A stretch of DNA of 64,000 nucleotides from NCBI RefSeq assembly GCF_001669775.1, contig NZ_LXWK01000011.1:310001-374000 (forward strand), given 5' to 3'. Source of the DNA: Rheinheimera sp. SA_1 (GTDB lineage: Bacteria; Pseudomonadota; Gammaproteobacteria; Enterobacterales; Alteromonadaceae). Positions 44,906 through 54,223 of this stretch are shown piece after piece; the stretch's first letter is position 1, and every line of letters begins with the position of its first letter. The notes under the pieces are model-generated. The model saw nothing but the letters and a program-made list of their open reading frames with translations, was not told the origin of the DNA and did not search any database. A program made the translations under genes and the position numbers.

Positions 44906-45643
44906 TTAGAAATCAGCTTCCAGTGCCAGAAAGGGCCCTTTCATCTGCATATCAACATCGAGTTGATCTTTGTTGGTTAACATTACTGATTGTTGCTGCC
45001 AGCCAAATTTTACTGCGAGGGTCACTGCAGTCAGATCAAGCATCTGATACGACATCCCGATTTTAGTTTGCGCCCATTGTTGATCACGATAATCAGTGTA
45101 CTGGCCTTGCCAAAAAAGTGCGGTGTCGGTGCCCCAGATGTTCACTGTCAGGTGACTATACAGCAGCGGTAGAAAACCCGATGCCGTTCGTCTTTTGCGG
45201 ATGGGGTCTGTCACTGCTAACTCAGCATCATACTGCATAGCGCTCACCCCTAAATCTAACGCAAGCAGACTGGTATCCAGAACTTCGTAATAAAAGCTAA
45301 GGTCGGTCGATTGCAGATCCAATGCATTCTGAATGTTGCTTTGACTGGCAAAATGCTGTGCATCAAGTTGTAAATTACCGGGCAACCGGGTCGCGCCAGA
45401 CCAAAAAGCGGTTTGTCGGCGCAAGGCTATATTTGGCAATAAGGGTAACGGATGTTCAAAAGCCACTAACCAACTTTGCCAATGATCATCAGAAAACTGT
45501 AATGGCTGCCCCTGTGAATGATCACCGCCTTGTCCACTCAGGCTCAGTCTGGCATAGTCGCCGCTCAGGGTTAACCCTAACAGATCAGCCTGAGTATGAA
45601 GACTGCACAACAGTGCGCTCAAAGTTAAAACAACTGCTTTCAT
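44906..45643 (-). CDS. Outer-membrane beta-barrel protein (TIGR04219-like)
   Basis: 245 residues with a signal peptide (MKAVVLTLSALLCSLHTQA) followed by DLLGLTLSGDYARLSLSG. The mature chain has alternating amphipathic strands and a C-terminal aromatic residue (ALEADF), typical of an outer-membrane barrel. The overall pattern resembles the TIGR04219 family; the family label is tentative and the function unknown. AAGGA sits upstream of the ATG. The start lies three bases after the DUF2333 stop, so the genes are translationally coupled. Confidence 0.7.
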   Translation of the reverse strand: MKAVVLTLSALLCSLHTQADLLGLTLSGDYARLSLSGQGGDHSQGQPLQFSDDHWQSWLVAFEHPLPLLPNIALRRQTAFWSGATRLPGNLQLDAQHFASQSNIQNALDLQSTDLSFYYEVLDTSLLALDLGVSAMQYDAELAVTDPIRKRRTASGFLPLLYSHLTVNIWGTDTALFWQGQYTDYRDQQWAQTKIGMSYQMLDLTAVTLAVKFGWQQQSVMLTNKDQLDVDMQMKGPFLALEADF

Positions 45644-45646
45644 TTT

Positions 45647-46624
45647 TTATCCTTGCGCTAACAGTTCCGTCAAATCAATTAAAGCGGCATTCGCCCTGGA
45701 AATATAATTCGCCATCACCAGCGAATGGTTGGCCAGCAATCCAAAACCGCTGCCGTTAAGCACCATGGGGCTCCAGACCGATTGTTGGGTTGATTCCAGT
45801 TCGCGAATAATTTGCTGCACGCTGACCCCGGCATTTTTGCGTTGTAGTACATCGGCAAAATCCACCTCAATCGCCTTTAAAAAATGCAATAAAGCCCAGC
45901 AAGCGCCCCGCGCTTCATAAAATTCGTCATCAATCCGCCACCAATTGGTTTTGATTAATTGCTCGCCCGGCGTCAACGTAGATTGCCGCGCCTGCGCATC
46001 GCCAGCAAGATCTGTATTTAAGCGGTCCTGGCCGACACTGGCACTCAGGCGCTGACTGTAGCTGCCAAGTCTTTTTTCGATCGCTTTTAATAAATCGCGT
46101 AAATTGTCTGCCCGGGCGTAAAATTGATGATCGCGGTTGTTCGGATCCATTAACGCTTGCCGATAGGAACGCAGCAACCGCAGTGCCTCTTCATATTCAG
46201 CTTCGGCGGCAGGTACTGCCCAGCTCGTGTGATTAATATTCAATTTAGGCTGAGATAGTTTTAAAAAGGTGTTTTCCACCGACTGTGATTGTGAGCGACT
46301 TAAGTCGGTGCGCATCGACAATGCCAGATCTCGTACCATTTCCAGCACACCAAGCTCCCAGGAAGGCATGTTATCGAGCATGCTAAACGGCGGCGTAATA
46401 TCGTTTGATAAGTAACCACCAGATTTATGGAGCAAGATTTCAGTGACATGAATTAAGGTGTTGGTGGTCGTAAAACCAACCACGGGTTTGGCTGGTTGAG
46501 CTGCAGTGTTCGCAAGTGCGACCACATCAAAAGTGTCAGGTTCCTGGCTTAACCACACTGCGATTGCCCAACCAATCAGGATCACGAACAGCAACGAACT
46601 GCCAATGAGTTTAATTTTTTGCAT
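45647..46624 (-). CDS. DUF2333-family membrane-anchored protein
   Basis: 325 residues with one N-terminal membrane segment (IKLIGSSLLFVILIGWAIAVWL) and a long periplasmic, helix-rich part. Family-like segments are GGYLSNDITPPFSMLDNMPSWELGVLEMVRD (split by eye), NWWRIDDEFYEARGACWALLHFLKAIEVDF and SGFGLLANHSLVMANYISRANAA. Function is not known. ATG 46624 is preferred over TTG 46630 because GGAG sits six bases upstream. It lies between the PCuAC and barrel genes with gaps of 12 and 3 bp, so it belongs to one operon. Confidence 0.8.
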   Translation of the reverse strand: MQKIKLIGSSLLFVILIGWAIAVWLSQEPDTFDVVALANTAAQPAKPVVGFTTTNTLIHVTEILLHKSGGYLSNDITPPFSMLDNMPSWELGVLEMVRDLALSMRTDLSRSQSQSVENTFLKLSQPKLNINHTSWAVPAAEAEYEEALRLLRSYRQALMDPNNRDHQFYARADNLRDLLKAIEKRLGSYSQRLSASVGQDRLNTDLAGDAQARQSTLTPGEQLIKTNWWRIDDEFYEARGACWALLHFLKAIEVDFADVLQRKNAGVSVQQIIRELESTQQSVWSPMVLNGSGFGLLANHSLVMANYISRANAALIDLTELLAQG

Positions 46625-46636
46625 TTGCAACTCCGT

Positions 46637-47062
46637 TTACTGTTTAGGGATTTTTGTGACCACGGCTGCTACCGATATTTTCTGGCCATTTTCAAACACC
46701 AGTTCAATCGGCACTCGCTGATCCAGTTGTAGCGGCTGTTTCGGGGTAAACAACATCAGGTGTAAACCACCCGGTTGCAGATGCACAGTTTGATTTGGTG
46801 CAACCACAATGCCATCAACATGCTCCATTCGCATCATCCCATCAACATAACTATGCTGATGCAACTCAACTTTTTCAAACCAAGGGCTTGATGCCGCCAC
46901 CAGATTTGCTGCCTGCGAGCTGGTATTGATAATGGAGAAATAACCTGCGCTGACAGTGCGTTCTGGCAGTGGTTGGCGTACTGTGGCATTGATGATCTCA
47001 ATGTCTGTAGCCATCGACTGGAAGCTGGCAACAAAGGCAGTAATAAATATGAATCGGCGCAT
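46637..47062 (-). CDS. Periplasmic copper chaperone PCu(A)C
   Basis: 141 residues with a signal peptide (MRRFIFITAFVASFQSMA). The mature protein shows NATVRQPLPERTVSAGYFSIINTS and the copper ligands of the H(M)x10Mx21HxM pattern: VELHQHSYVDGMMRMEHVDG and later LQPGGLHLMLF. PCuAC delivers Cu(I) to cytochrome oxidase assembly, often with ScoI. No Sco gene is adjacent here. ATG 47062 has GGAG six bases upstream; the longer open frame overlaps the PspC gene and is not used. Confidence 0.88.
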   Translation of the reverse strand: MRRFIFITAFVASFQSMATDIEIINATVRQPLPERTVSAGYFSIINTSSQAANLVAASSPWFEKVELHQHSYVDGMMRMEHVDGIVVAPNQTVHLQPGGLHLMLFTPKQPLQLDQRVPIELVFENGQKISVAAVVTKIPKQ

Positions 47063-47118
47063 GCATAACTCCATTTCGTGATGCTTGCGCCATCTTACAC
47101 CAAAGCCAACCATGAATG

Positions 47119-47325
47119 TCAGGGTTGGTAACGATCCGGCAACAAAAATGCGGCGGCCAGATAGGCGACGATTGCAGCAACAGGGAAAACGAACAATAAA
47201 GCAATCGCCAGTAGACGCATGATCCAGATCGGTTGTTGATAACAAGCTGCCAGACCTGCACACACGCCATAGATTTTCCGGTGGGCTTTGTTGCAGAACC
47301 AGCTTTGTTCAGAAGAGTTATTCAT
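47119..47325 (-). CDS. Stand-alone PspC-domain protein
   Basis: 68 residues. The PspC domain starts AHRKIYGVCAGLAACYQQPIWIMRLL and continues with one long hydrophobic segment (AIALLFVFPVAAIVAYLAAAFLL), followed by PDRYQP. PspC domains sit in the inner membrane and join in phage-shock/envelope-stress signalling, but no pspA or pspB is nearby. GAGGTG precedes the ATG. It heads the run PspC-PCuAC-DUF2333-barrel on the minus strand. Confidence 0.85.
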   Translation of the reverse strand: MNNSSEQSWFCNKAHRKIYGVCAGLAACYQQPIWIMRLLAIALLFVFPVAAIVAYLAAAFLLPDRYQP

Positions 47326-47590
47326 AAATCACCTCAGACAATTACATCAACTAAATGTTGAATTCATAGAAACAGTATCAAAAGGTGTGCCATGGCGAAC
47401 TGATATATAACAGCATGTTTTAAATGATTTTTTTTGCGGCGGAATAAGTTTTTTGATTAAAAGTTTTCAAATTCACCACAGAATCAGCAATTTGACTAAA
47501 AAGTAGTGAAGGATTTATTAACGTGGTTTAGCTCAGAAATATGCCAAACAGCCAGCTGGAAAACATCAACAGTGGCAGCATAACAGCTTA
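47326..47590. other. AT-rich spacer upstream of the PspC gene
   Basis: About 265 bp of A+T-rich DNA between the PspC gene and the terminator of the small-protein operon. It should contain the PspC operon promoter. No credible gene is seen; a 25-codon plus-strand frame near 47505 has no supporting features. Confidence 0.45.
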
Positions 47591-47597
47591 AAAGAAA

Positions 47598-47624
47598 AAA
47601 CCCGGTACTACACAGTCCGGGTTT
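47598..47624 (-). terminator. Terminator of the small-protein operon
   Basis: AAACCCGG (47598-47605) and CCGGGTTT (47617-47624); read on the minus strand the stem is followed by TTTCTTTT. It overlaps the stop codon region of the microprotein gene. Confidence 0.8.
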
Positions 47625-47736
47625 GAGGAGGAATATCTGAAGGTGGCAGCAACCAGAGCCAGAACAACCAGATGCTAAACACACTCAATACAGGTAACAA
47701 AAACAAGCCGAGTAATAAAGCCGGAGTAATTAACAT
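47608..47736 (-). CDS. 42-residue membrane microprotein
   Basis: A short frame starting MLITPALLLGLFLLPVL and ending PPQTRTV. It has one long hydrophobic stretch with tryptophans (FSIWLFWLWLLPP), so it is probably a single-pass inner-membrane protein. GGAG lies six bases before the ATG, inside the stop region of the preceding gene, and only three bases separate that stop from the ATG. A rho-independent terminator overlaps its end. These features argue for real translation. No family is recognised. Confidence 0.7.
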   Translation of the reverse strand: MLITPALLLGLFLLPVLSVFSIWLFWLWLLPPSDIPPQTRTV

Positions 47737-47739
47737 CCT

Positions 47740-48033
47740 CTACTCCATCATCGATTCTGGCTGCTCAACTTCTTTCGGCTGTGACTTGGATTTAACTGCA
47801 ACAACTTGATTAATCTGAGTTGTTTCAACATTTGCCAGTGCTACAACTTCATTGAACGAAGCCTGCAGTGAAGCAGCAATTTGTTGCTGAATGACAGTAC
47901 TCACTTCAGAAGCTTGCACTGCAAGAACTTGTGCTACTTGCTCAGTCAACTCTTGGGTTGGTTGAGCAGCGACCGCGGCAGCCGAACTAAACATTAAACC
48001 GGTAACGAAGATAACTGAAGTTAAAGTTTTCAT
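47740..48033 (-). CDS. Small exported protein of unknown function
   Basis: 97 residues with a signal peptide (MKTLTSVIFVTGLMFSSAAAVAA). The mature part is about 75 residues, rich in Ala, Gln and Val, with a predicted helix (ELTEQVAQVLAVQASEVSTV) and a polar tail with charged residues (KSKSQPKEVEQPE). No cysteine and no known domain. AAGGA precedes ATG 48033 by seven bases; the frame upstream of it is not needed. It is translationally coupled to the 42-residue membrane protein, suggesting they work together. Confidence 0.7.
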   Translation of the reverse strand: MKTLTSVIFVTGLMFSSAAAVAAQPTQELTEQVAQVLAVQASEVSTVIQQQIAASLQASFNEVVALANVETTQINQVVAVKSKSQPKEVEQPESMME

Positions 48034-48220
48034 GGTAATTTCCTTTTTAGGCAATTGAATTAACGAACGACAATCTATTACTTCAATTGCTGTGCCAACC
48101 AAGAAAACTACTATAACTAGCTGTTTTTATTAAATTTAATTAAATTTAGAACAATTCGCAGTTACACACCAAAAATCATAAAAACCACTTTTTAGCAAAA
48201 AAAACCATTTTTTAGTCAGG

Positions 48221-49183
48221 TCAAATTTCTGGCACTTTCGACAAAGCCGCCAGCATCACTTCAGGTCCGCTGCTTGGCAGATGCCCCACTTCACTCAGAT
48301 GACGACGCCACTGCCTGGCACCGGTCACGCCCTGGAAAATACCCAGCATATGACGGGCGATATGCCAGAATCTGGCACCTTCTGTCATTTGTTGTTCAAT
48401 ATAAGGCAGCATCTCCCGCACTACCTGATGAGGTGTTAGCAAAGCCCGTGAGTCGCCATAAATCGCAGCATCAATCTGATTTAAAAACAATGGATTAGTG
48501 TAAGCTTCCCGCCCAACCATGACTCCGTCAACGTGCTGTAAATGTGCAATACATTCCGCAACTGTTTTCACACCACCGTTGACTGACAACTGTAAATGTG
48601 GAAAATCACGCTTTAACTGATAAACGCGTGGGTAATCCAAAGGCGGGACTTCCCTGTTTTCTTTTGGGCTTAAACCACTAAGCCAGGCTTTGCGGGCGTG
48701 TACAATAAACTGATCACAACCAGCTTCGGCGATGGTGCCGACAAAATCGACCAGAAACTGGTAACTATCCTGATCATCAATACCAATCCGGCTTTTCACA
48801 GTAATAGGAATATCAACGACTTGCCGCATTTGTGCAACGCAGGTTGCCACCAACTCCGGTTTGGCCATCAAGCAGGCGCCGAACATGCCGTTTTGTACCC
48901 GATCAGACGGGCAACCGACATTAATATTGATTGCATCATAGCCACGTTGCTGACACATCAAGGCACTTTTAACCATCGCTTCTGGATCTGAACCACCAAG
49001 CTGCACCACCACCGGATGCTCTTCGTCGTTAAACGCCAGATAGTCGCCCTGGCCAAATATCAGCGCGCCGGTCGTGACCATTTCAGTGTATAGCACCGCA
49101 TGGCGGGTCAGTTTGCGATGGAAATAACGACAATGTTTGTCCGTCCAGTCCAGCATCGGGGCAATCGAAAATTTATGGTCCAC
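48221..49183 (-). CDS. dusA: tRNA-dihydrouridine(20/20a) synthase
   Basis: DusA reduces uridines 20/20a in the tRNA D loop with NADPH and FMN. 320 residues; [16 protein letters not shown] at the N-terminus, then [36 protein letters not shown] with the catalytic Cys, and [10 protein letters not shown]. The start is GTG at 49183 with GGAGG upstream. zur is divergent from it across 129 bp, as in other gammaproteobacteria. Confidence 0.95.
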   Translation of the reverse strand: MDHKFSIAPMLDWTDKHCRYFHRKLTRHAVLYTEMVTTGALIFGQGDYLAFNDEEHPVVVQLGGSDPEAMVKSALMCQQRGYDAININVGCPSDRVQNGMFGACLMAKPELVATCVAQMRQVVDIPITVKSRIGIDDQDSYQFLVDFVGTIAEAGCDQFIVHARKAWLSGLSPKENREVPPLDYPRVYQLKRDFPHLQLSVNGGVKTVAECIAHLQHVDGVMVGREAYTNPLFLNQIDAAIYGDSRALLTPHQVVREMLPYIEQQMTEGARFWHIARHMLGIFQGVTGARQWRRHLSEVGHLPSSGPEVMLAALSKVPEI

Positions 49184-49312
49184 AGGTCCTCCGTCAATTA
49201 GGCTGGCATTTTAACCGGATCCTGACAACTTTTCTGCGATTTTGGCTGATTTATGCCGGGCTTTTGTATGTTACACTCCATAAGATCCTGACAAGAAAGG
49301 TACAACGGCGTT

Positions 49313-49753
49313 ATGTCTATCGAATCTCTGGTACTGCGGGCGCGGCATATTTGTGAACACAATGGTGCTCGGTTTACTTCGATCCGCGAAAAAGTATTCC
49401 GGCTGTTAGCCAGTACCCAGTCTGGTGTTGGCGCTTATGAACTGTTAGAACAGCTGAAGAGTACTGAGCCGGCAGCAAAACCAGCAACTATCTACCGCGC
49501 TCTGGATTTCCTGACAGAACAAGGATTTATTCACAAAATTGAATCTAGCAATGCATTTTTGCTTTGCCATCATTTTGAGCATCATCATCCGGCGCAACTG
49601 CTGATTTGTCAGGGCTGTGGTCATGTTGAAGAATTACATTCAAAAGTACTGCAGCAAGAATTTGAAAGTCTGGCCACTGCCAAAGGTTTTGTGATTAAAC
49701 AACAGACCATTGAAGCACGTGGACTTTGCCAACATTGCGTGACATCAAAATAA
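49313..49753 (+). CDS. zur: Zinc uptake regulator, Fur family
   Basis: 146 residues. An N-terminal winged helix (residues about 10-80: FTSIREKVFRLLASTQSGVGAYELLEQL, KPATIYRALDFLTEQGFIHKIES) precedes the metal-binding half, with LCHHFEHHHPAQLLICQGCGHVEEL and a C-terminal CQHC pair for structural zinc. The motif set fits Zur rather than Fur or PerR, and the divergent dusA neighbour supports this. No znu genes are in the window. Confidence 0.9.
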   Translation: MSIESLVLRARHICEHNGARFTSIREKVFRLLASTQSGVGAYELLEQLKSTEPAAKPATIYRALDFLTEQGFIHKIESSNAFLLCHHFEHHHPAQLLICQGCGHVEELHSKVLQQEFESLATAKGFVIKQQTIEARGLCQHCVTSK

Positions 49754-49932
49754 TCGGCCGACCAACGCCATGGATTTGGACTGACAGACTACACCATCTT
49801 CAAAAAAGTATTGATTTGGTGTGGAAACTATCTCAAAAACAAAGAGGTAGACTTGTTTATTCTATAAAATCTGCCTAACCTTAGGGACATGGTCAGCAAC
49901 TTCAACGCTATTTTATTCGATGGGTCTATTAA

Positions 49933-50403
49933 ATGAATGTTGAGTACGTAAATCCATTTCTATCATCTTTGGTAAATGTGTTAAGTACCATGGCCAATAC
50001 GCAAATTGTGCCTGGGCAGCCAAGGATCAAAAAGGATGAAGTAGCGCGTGGCGACGTGTCAGGATTGATCGGGATGATTGGCCCCCAGACCAAAGGATCG
50101 TTTTCAGTTACTTTTGAAGAATCATTGGCTCTTGAGATTATGTTCCGGATGTTGGGTGAACGTCCTAAGTCTATTAATGAAGAAGTGACTGATATGGTTG
50201 GCGAAATTACCAACATGGTCACCGGCGGCGCCAAAAGGATCCTTGGTGAAAAAGGTTATGAGTTTAGTATGGCAACACCTGTCGTTGTATCAGGTAAAGC
50301 TCATACCATTACGCACAAATGCGATGGTCCAAAAATTTTGATGCCGTTTGATTCTGATTTTGGCAAAGTGCATATCGAAGTCAGTTTTGACAATCAGAAA
50401 TAA
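49933..50403 (+). CDS. cheX: CheX-like chemotaxis phosphatase
   Basis: 156 residues, one domain. CheX/CheC/FliY proteins dephosphorylate CheY-P. The catalytic pair is present as Glu91 and Asn94 in MVGEITNMVTGGAK, once per protein, as in CheX. It starts MNVEYVNPFLSSLVNVL and ends HIEVSFDNQK. No other chemotaxis gene is adjacent, which is common for this group in Vibrio/Shewanella-type bacteria. It fits with MotX and the chemoreceptor elsewhere in the window. Confidence 0.85.
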   Translation: MNVEYVNPFLSSLVNVLSTMANTQIVPGQPRIKKDEVARGDVSGLIGMIGPQTKGSFSVTFEESLALEIMFRMLGERPKSINEEVTDMVGEITNMVTGGAKRILGEKGYEFSMATPVVVSGKAHTITHKCDGPKILMPFDSDFGKVHIEVSFDNQK

Positions 50404-50415
50404 ATACTGTTTAAA

Positions 50416-50440
50416 AAAAACCGGCTTCACGCCGGTTTTT
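50416..50440. terminator. Bidirectional terminator between cheX and alr
   Basis: AAAAACCGGC (50416-50425) pairs with GCCGGTTTTT (50431-50440) around TTCAC, with A and T runs on both sides for the convergent genes. Confidence 0.9.
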
Positions 50441-50444
50441 TATT

Positions 50445-51524
50445 TTAATCAGTAACATACCGCAGTTGAACACGACTGGTTATATTACATAACAGCTCGT
50501 AAGGAATGGTCTGTACCAAAGCGGCAATCTCTTCAACCGCTAAAGTCTCCCCCCACAACACCACTTGATCACCAATCTGTACATTCTCGCTGCCGATGTC
50601 GACTGTCGTCATATCCATCGACACTCGTCCGACAATCGGGTACCGATTACCGTTAATCAGAACCGGCGTACCACTCGGCGCGTTGCGTGGATAACCATCA
50701 CCATAACCAATAGCGACTACGGCAAGCTGAGTGTCATGCGGGGCTGTCCAACTGGCGCCATAACCAACTTTATCGCCTTTCTTTACCTGGCGCACTGCAA
50801 TCACCGAACTACTAAAAGTCATCACCGGGCGCAAACCATGCAGAGATGAACGTCCATCCACCATCGGCGATACACCGTAGAGCGCTAATCCTGGTCTGAT
50901 CCAATCACCATGGCTTTGCGGCCATGCCAGTATCCCTGCAGAGTTGGCTATTGATAATTCACCTTCACAGCCTTGGATAAGCCGTTTAAACAAGACAAGC
51001 TGATTAGACGTTGCCGGATTATCAGGTTCATCAGCACAGGCAAAATGCGTCATCAACCTGAGTGGTTTTAACACATTAGGACTCGCCATCAGGCGGCGAT
51101 ATACGTCAGAAAATTGCTCCGGATAAATACCTAACCGATGCATGCCACTGTCGATTTTCAACCAGACATGGACCGGAGCCTCAAGCTCAGCAGCCAATAA
51201 TGCATCAACTTGTGACAGATGATGCACCACAACTTGTAAGTTAGATGCCACAATTTGCGGCAGTTCATCGGCGTGGAAAAAACCCTCCAGCAGCACTATC
51301 GGTTTGACCACACCTCCAGCCCGGAGTAACAAAGCTTCATCAATTCTAGCCACGCCAAAAGCGCCGGCAACCTTTAATTGTTCAGCGACCGCCAATAAGC
51401 CATGGCCATAAGCATTGGCTTTCAGTACCGCCAGAATTTTACTCTGCGGTGCAATTCGTTGTAAATGTTGAAAATTATGATGCAGTGCATCAATATTAAT
51501 TTGGGCGATTGGCCGACGACTCAT
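50445..51524 (-). CDS. alr: Alanine racemase
   Basis: Alr is the PLP enzyme that makes D-alanine for peptidoglycan. 359 residues. Lys35 in LAVLKANAYGHG binds PLP, and Tyr255 in KVGYGASW is the second catalytic base. MTHFACAD and AIGYGDGYPR also match. The ATG overlaps the dnaB stop (TAATG), so translation is coupled; the dnaB-alr order is the same as in E. coli. Confidence 0.96.
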   Translation of the reverse strand: MSRRPIAQINIDALHHNFQHLQRIAPQSKILAVLKANAYGHGLLAVAEQLKVAGAFGVARIDEALLLRAGGVVKPIVLLEGFFHADELPQIVASNLQVVVHHLSQVDALLAAELEAPVHVWLKIDSGMHRLGIYPEQFSDVYRRLMASPNVLKPLRLMTHFACADEPDNPATSNQLVLFKRLIQGCEGELSIANSAGILAWPQSHGDWIRPGLALYGVSPMVDGRSSLHGLRPVMTFSSSVIAVRQVKKGDKVGYGASWTAPHDTQLAVVAIGYGDGYPRNAPSGTPVLINGNRYPIVGRVSMDMTTVDIGSENVQIGDQVVLWGETLAVEEIAALVQTIPYELLCNITSRVQLRYVTD

Positions 51525-52957
51525 TAGTACTCGTCCTCAAAACGCGCAGAACCGGCATAGTTGTCAAAGCGGGAATAACGACCATGGAAGGTCAGCCGCA
51601 CCCGCCCGATCGGGCCATTCCGCTGCTTACCAATAATCACTTCGGCCGTGCCTTTGTCGGCGCTATCTTCGTGATAAACCTCATCACGATAGATAAACAT
51701 AATTAAATCAGCATCCTGTTCAATAGAGCCTGATTCCCGCAAGTCCGAGTTAACCGGGCGTTTATCGGCGCGCTGCTCCAATGAACGGTTAAGCTGTGAC
51801 AAAGCAACAACCGGCACTTTGAGCTCTTTCGCCAAAGCTTTTAAAGAACGGGAAATTTCAGCGATTTCCAAAGTCCGGTTTTCAGAAAGCCCCGGCACTG
51901 TCATTAACTGCAAGTAGTCAATCATGATCATCGACAAGCCACCATGCTCACGCGCAATACGTCGCGCTCGCGAGCGAACTTCGGTCGGCGTCAGACCAGA
52001 TGCATCATCGATATACATCTTGCCCTTGCTGTTCAAAAGTTCAATCGCTGAGGACAACCGCGCCCAATCTTCGTCATCGAGCTGGCCGGTTCGTACTTTG
52101 GTTTGGTCAATGCGGCCCAGTGATGCCAGCATCCTCATCATAATTTGTTCGGACGGCATCTCTAAACTGAAGATCAGAACCGGTTTATCGCTACTCATCG
52201 CCGCGTGTTCACAGAGGTTCATCGCAAAGGTGGTTTTACCCATCGAAGGACGCGCAGCGACAATAATTAAATCTGACGGCTGCATGCCATTGGTCATTTT
52301 GTCTAAATCGATGTAGCCGGTAGAAACACCGGTGATGCCACCAGCACTAGGATTACGAAACAACGAGTCAATTTTATCGATGGTTTTGGCAAGGATGCTG
52401 TGAATTGCTTCCGGCCCTTCATTGGCATTGGCACGCTGCTCAGCAATCTTAAAGACTTTAGTCTCGGCAAAGTCGAGCAACTGCGCGCTATCGCGCCCTT
52501 GTGGGTCATAACCGGCATCGGCAATATCGTGCGCCACCGCAATCATATCGCGTACCACAGCCCGCTCACGCACGATATCGGCATAAGCCAGAATGTTGGC
52601 GGCACTTGGCGTATTTTTGGCAATTTCACCTAAATAGGCAAAACCACCAATATCATCCAGTTGCTGATTACGTTCCAACCATTCAGACACGGTAATTAAA
52701 TCGATGGGTTGGTTGGCTTCAGCGATGCTGGTCATCGCCTGGAAAATATACTTGTGCGAGCGCAAATAAAAGTCGTGATCAACCACCTTTTCGGCGACCC
52801 GATCCCAGGCGTTGTTGTCCAGCATTAAGCCACCCAACACCGACTGTTCGGCCTCAATCGAATGCGGTGGCATCTTGACCGCTGCGACCTGGCTGTCGTT
52901 CTGATATTTATCTTTTTGATATTTATCTTTTGAGAATCGTTCTTTTGGATTTGCCAT
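51524..52957 (-). CDS. dnaB: Replicative DNA helicase DnaB
   Basis: The hexameric fork helicase that moves 5'-3' on the lagging strand. From ATG 52957 it has 477 residues (E. coli 471). The N-terminal domain starts PPHSIEAEQSVLGGLMLDN. The ATPase core has Walker A ARPSMGKTTFAMN, LIFSLEMPSEQIMMRM, Walker B IMIDYLQLM, and SQLNRSLEQRADKRP. The 5' end has a 15-bp tandem duplication (KDKYQ twice) just before the conserved part. An in-frame start at 53002 exists but adds non-conserved residues. Confidence 0.95.
   Translation of the reverse strand: MANPKERFSKDKYQKDKYQNDSQVAAVKMPPHSIEAEQSVLGGLMLDNNAWDRVAEKVVDHDFYLRSHKYIFQAMTSIAEANQPIDLITVSEWLERNQQLDDIGGFAYLGEIAKNTPSAANILAYADIVRERAVVRDMIAVAHDIADAGYDPQGRDSAQLLDFAETKVFKIAEQRANANEGPEAIHSILAKTIDKIDSLFRNPSAGGITGVSTGYIDLDKMTNGMQPSDLIIVAARPSMGKTTFAMNLCEHAAMSSDKPVLIFSLEMPSEQIMMRMLASLGRIDQTKVRTGQLDDEDWARLSSAIELLNSKGKMYIDDASGLTPTEVRSRARRIAREHGGLSMIMIDYLQLMTVPGLSENRTLEIAEISRSLKALAKELKVPVVALSQLNRSLEQRADKRPVNSDLRESGSIEQDADLIMFIYRDEVYHEDSADKGTAEVIIGKQRNGPIGRVRLTFHGRYSRFDNYAGSARFEDEY
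52902..52931. repeat. 15-bp exact tandem duplication in the dnaB 5' end
   Basis: TGATATTTATCTTTT occurs twice in succession (52902-52916, 52917-52931). On the minus strand this encodes KDKYQ-KDKYQ in the flexible N-terminal tail, keeping the frame. Confidence 0.9.
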
Positions 52958-53156
52958 AACACCAGATTTTTGACTGTCGGTCGGCCAGAGTAGCCAACGC
53001 AAAGATGTAGTTCGATTGCGGCATAGCCTAGCATTTTTCGAAAACCAGATCAGGTAGAAATCGCATAGTCGGCGGATTTTTTTAAAAGCGAAGAGGAGTT
53101 TAGCTAGAAAAGGTTGAACTATCGGTTTGGAAATAGAGTGGGTTCAGCGGGGAAAT

Positions 53157-53184
53157 CAGGCACAGTGAAGATTCACTGTGCCTG
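53157..53184. terminator. Hairpin after rplI
   Basis: Perfect 13-bp arms CAGGCACAGTGAA (53157-53169) and TTCACTGTGCCTG (53172-53184). No T tract follows on the minus strand, so it may be an mRNA-stabilising stem or weak terminator between the ribosomal operon and dnaB. Confidence 0.55.
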
Positions 53185-53191
53185 GCAGCAA

Positions 53192-53644
53192 TTAAGCTTC
53201 TGCTACCACAACCAGTTTGATGGTTGCTGTAACTTCAGCGTGTAATTGCAGGTCGATGTCAAATGAACCAACGTCACGCAGAGTGCCGTGTGGTAATTTA
53301 ACTTCGGCTTTAGAAACAGCTACACCGGCTTCAGTGATCGCATCAGCGATATCACGGGTACCGATAGAACCGAACAGTTTGCCTTCGTCACCCGCTTTAG
53401 CAGCGATAGTCACTTCAGCCAGTTCAGCTACTTTCGCAGCACGTTCCTGAGCAGCGCCTAAGTTAGCAACCAGTTTGGCTTCTAACTCAGCACGACGTGC
53501 TTCAAATTTTTCCAGGTTAGCCTTGGTTGCTGGAACTGCTTTTCCTTGTGGGAATAAGAAGTTACGGGCATAACCAGATTTAACAACTACTTTGTCGCCT
53601 AAACCACCAAGGTTAGCAACTTTATCCAACAGAATGATATCCAT
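53192..53644 (-). CDS. rplI: 50S ribosomal protein L9
   Basis: 150 residues, the usual length. The N-terminal domain ([30 protein letters not shown]) with conserved glycines and [13 protein letters not shown] is followed by the long connecting helix (about 42-75) and the C-terminal domain. L9 binds 23S rRNA near L1 and helps keep reading frame. It is the last gene of the rpsF-priB-rpsR-rplI run, 33 bp after rpsR. Confidence 0.97.
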   Translation of the reverse strand: MDIILLDKVANLGGLGDKVVVKSGYARNFLFPQGKAVPATKANLEKFEARRAELEAKLVANLGAAQERAAKVAELAEVTIAAKAGDEGKLFGSIGTRDIADAITEAGVAVSKAEVKLPHGTLRDVGSFDIDLQLHAEVTATIKLVVVAEA

Positions 53645-53677
53645 TGTTTAATCCTCTCAGTATCGGTTGAACCAGGC

Positions 53678-54218
<541 letters not shown>

Positions 54219-54223
54219 CAGAA

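Noticed and set aside
47496-47684. A 62-codon minus-strand frame overlapping the end of the microprotein gene.
   Set aside because: It runs through the terminator hairpin, lacks a ribosome-binding site and conflicts with the better-supported 42-residue frame.
49218-49294. An 11-bp direct repeat GATCCTGACAA (49218-49228 and 49284-49294) in the zur/dusA spacer, considered as a Zur operator.
   Set aside because: It does not resemble the known Zur palindrome, and a pair of 11-bp direct repeats could be chance. A TATGTTACACT near zur is more likely a -10.
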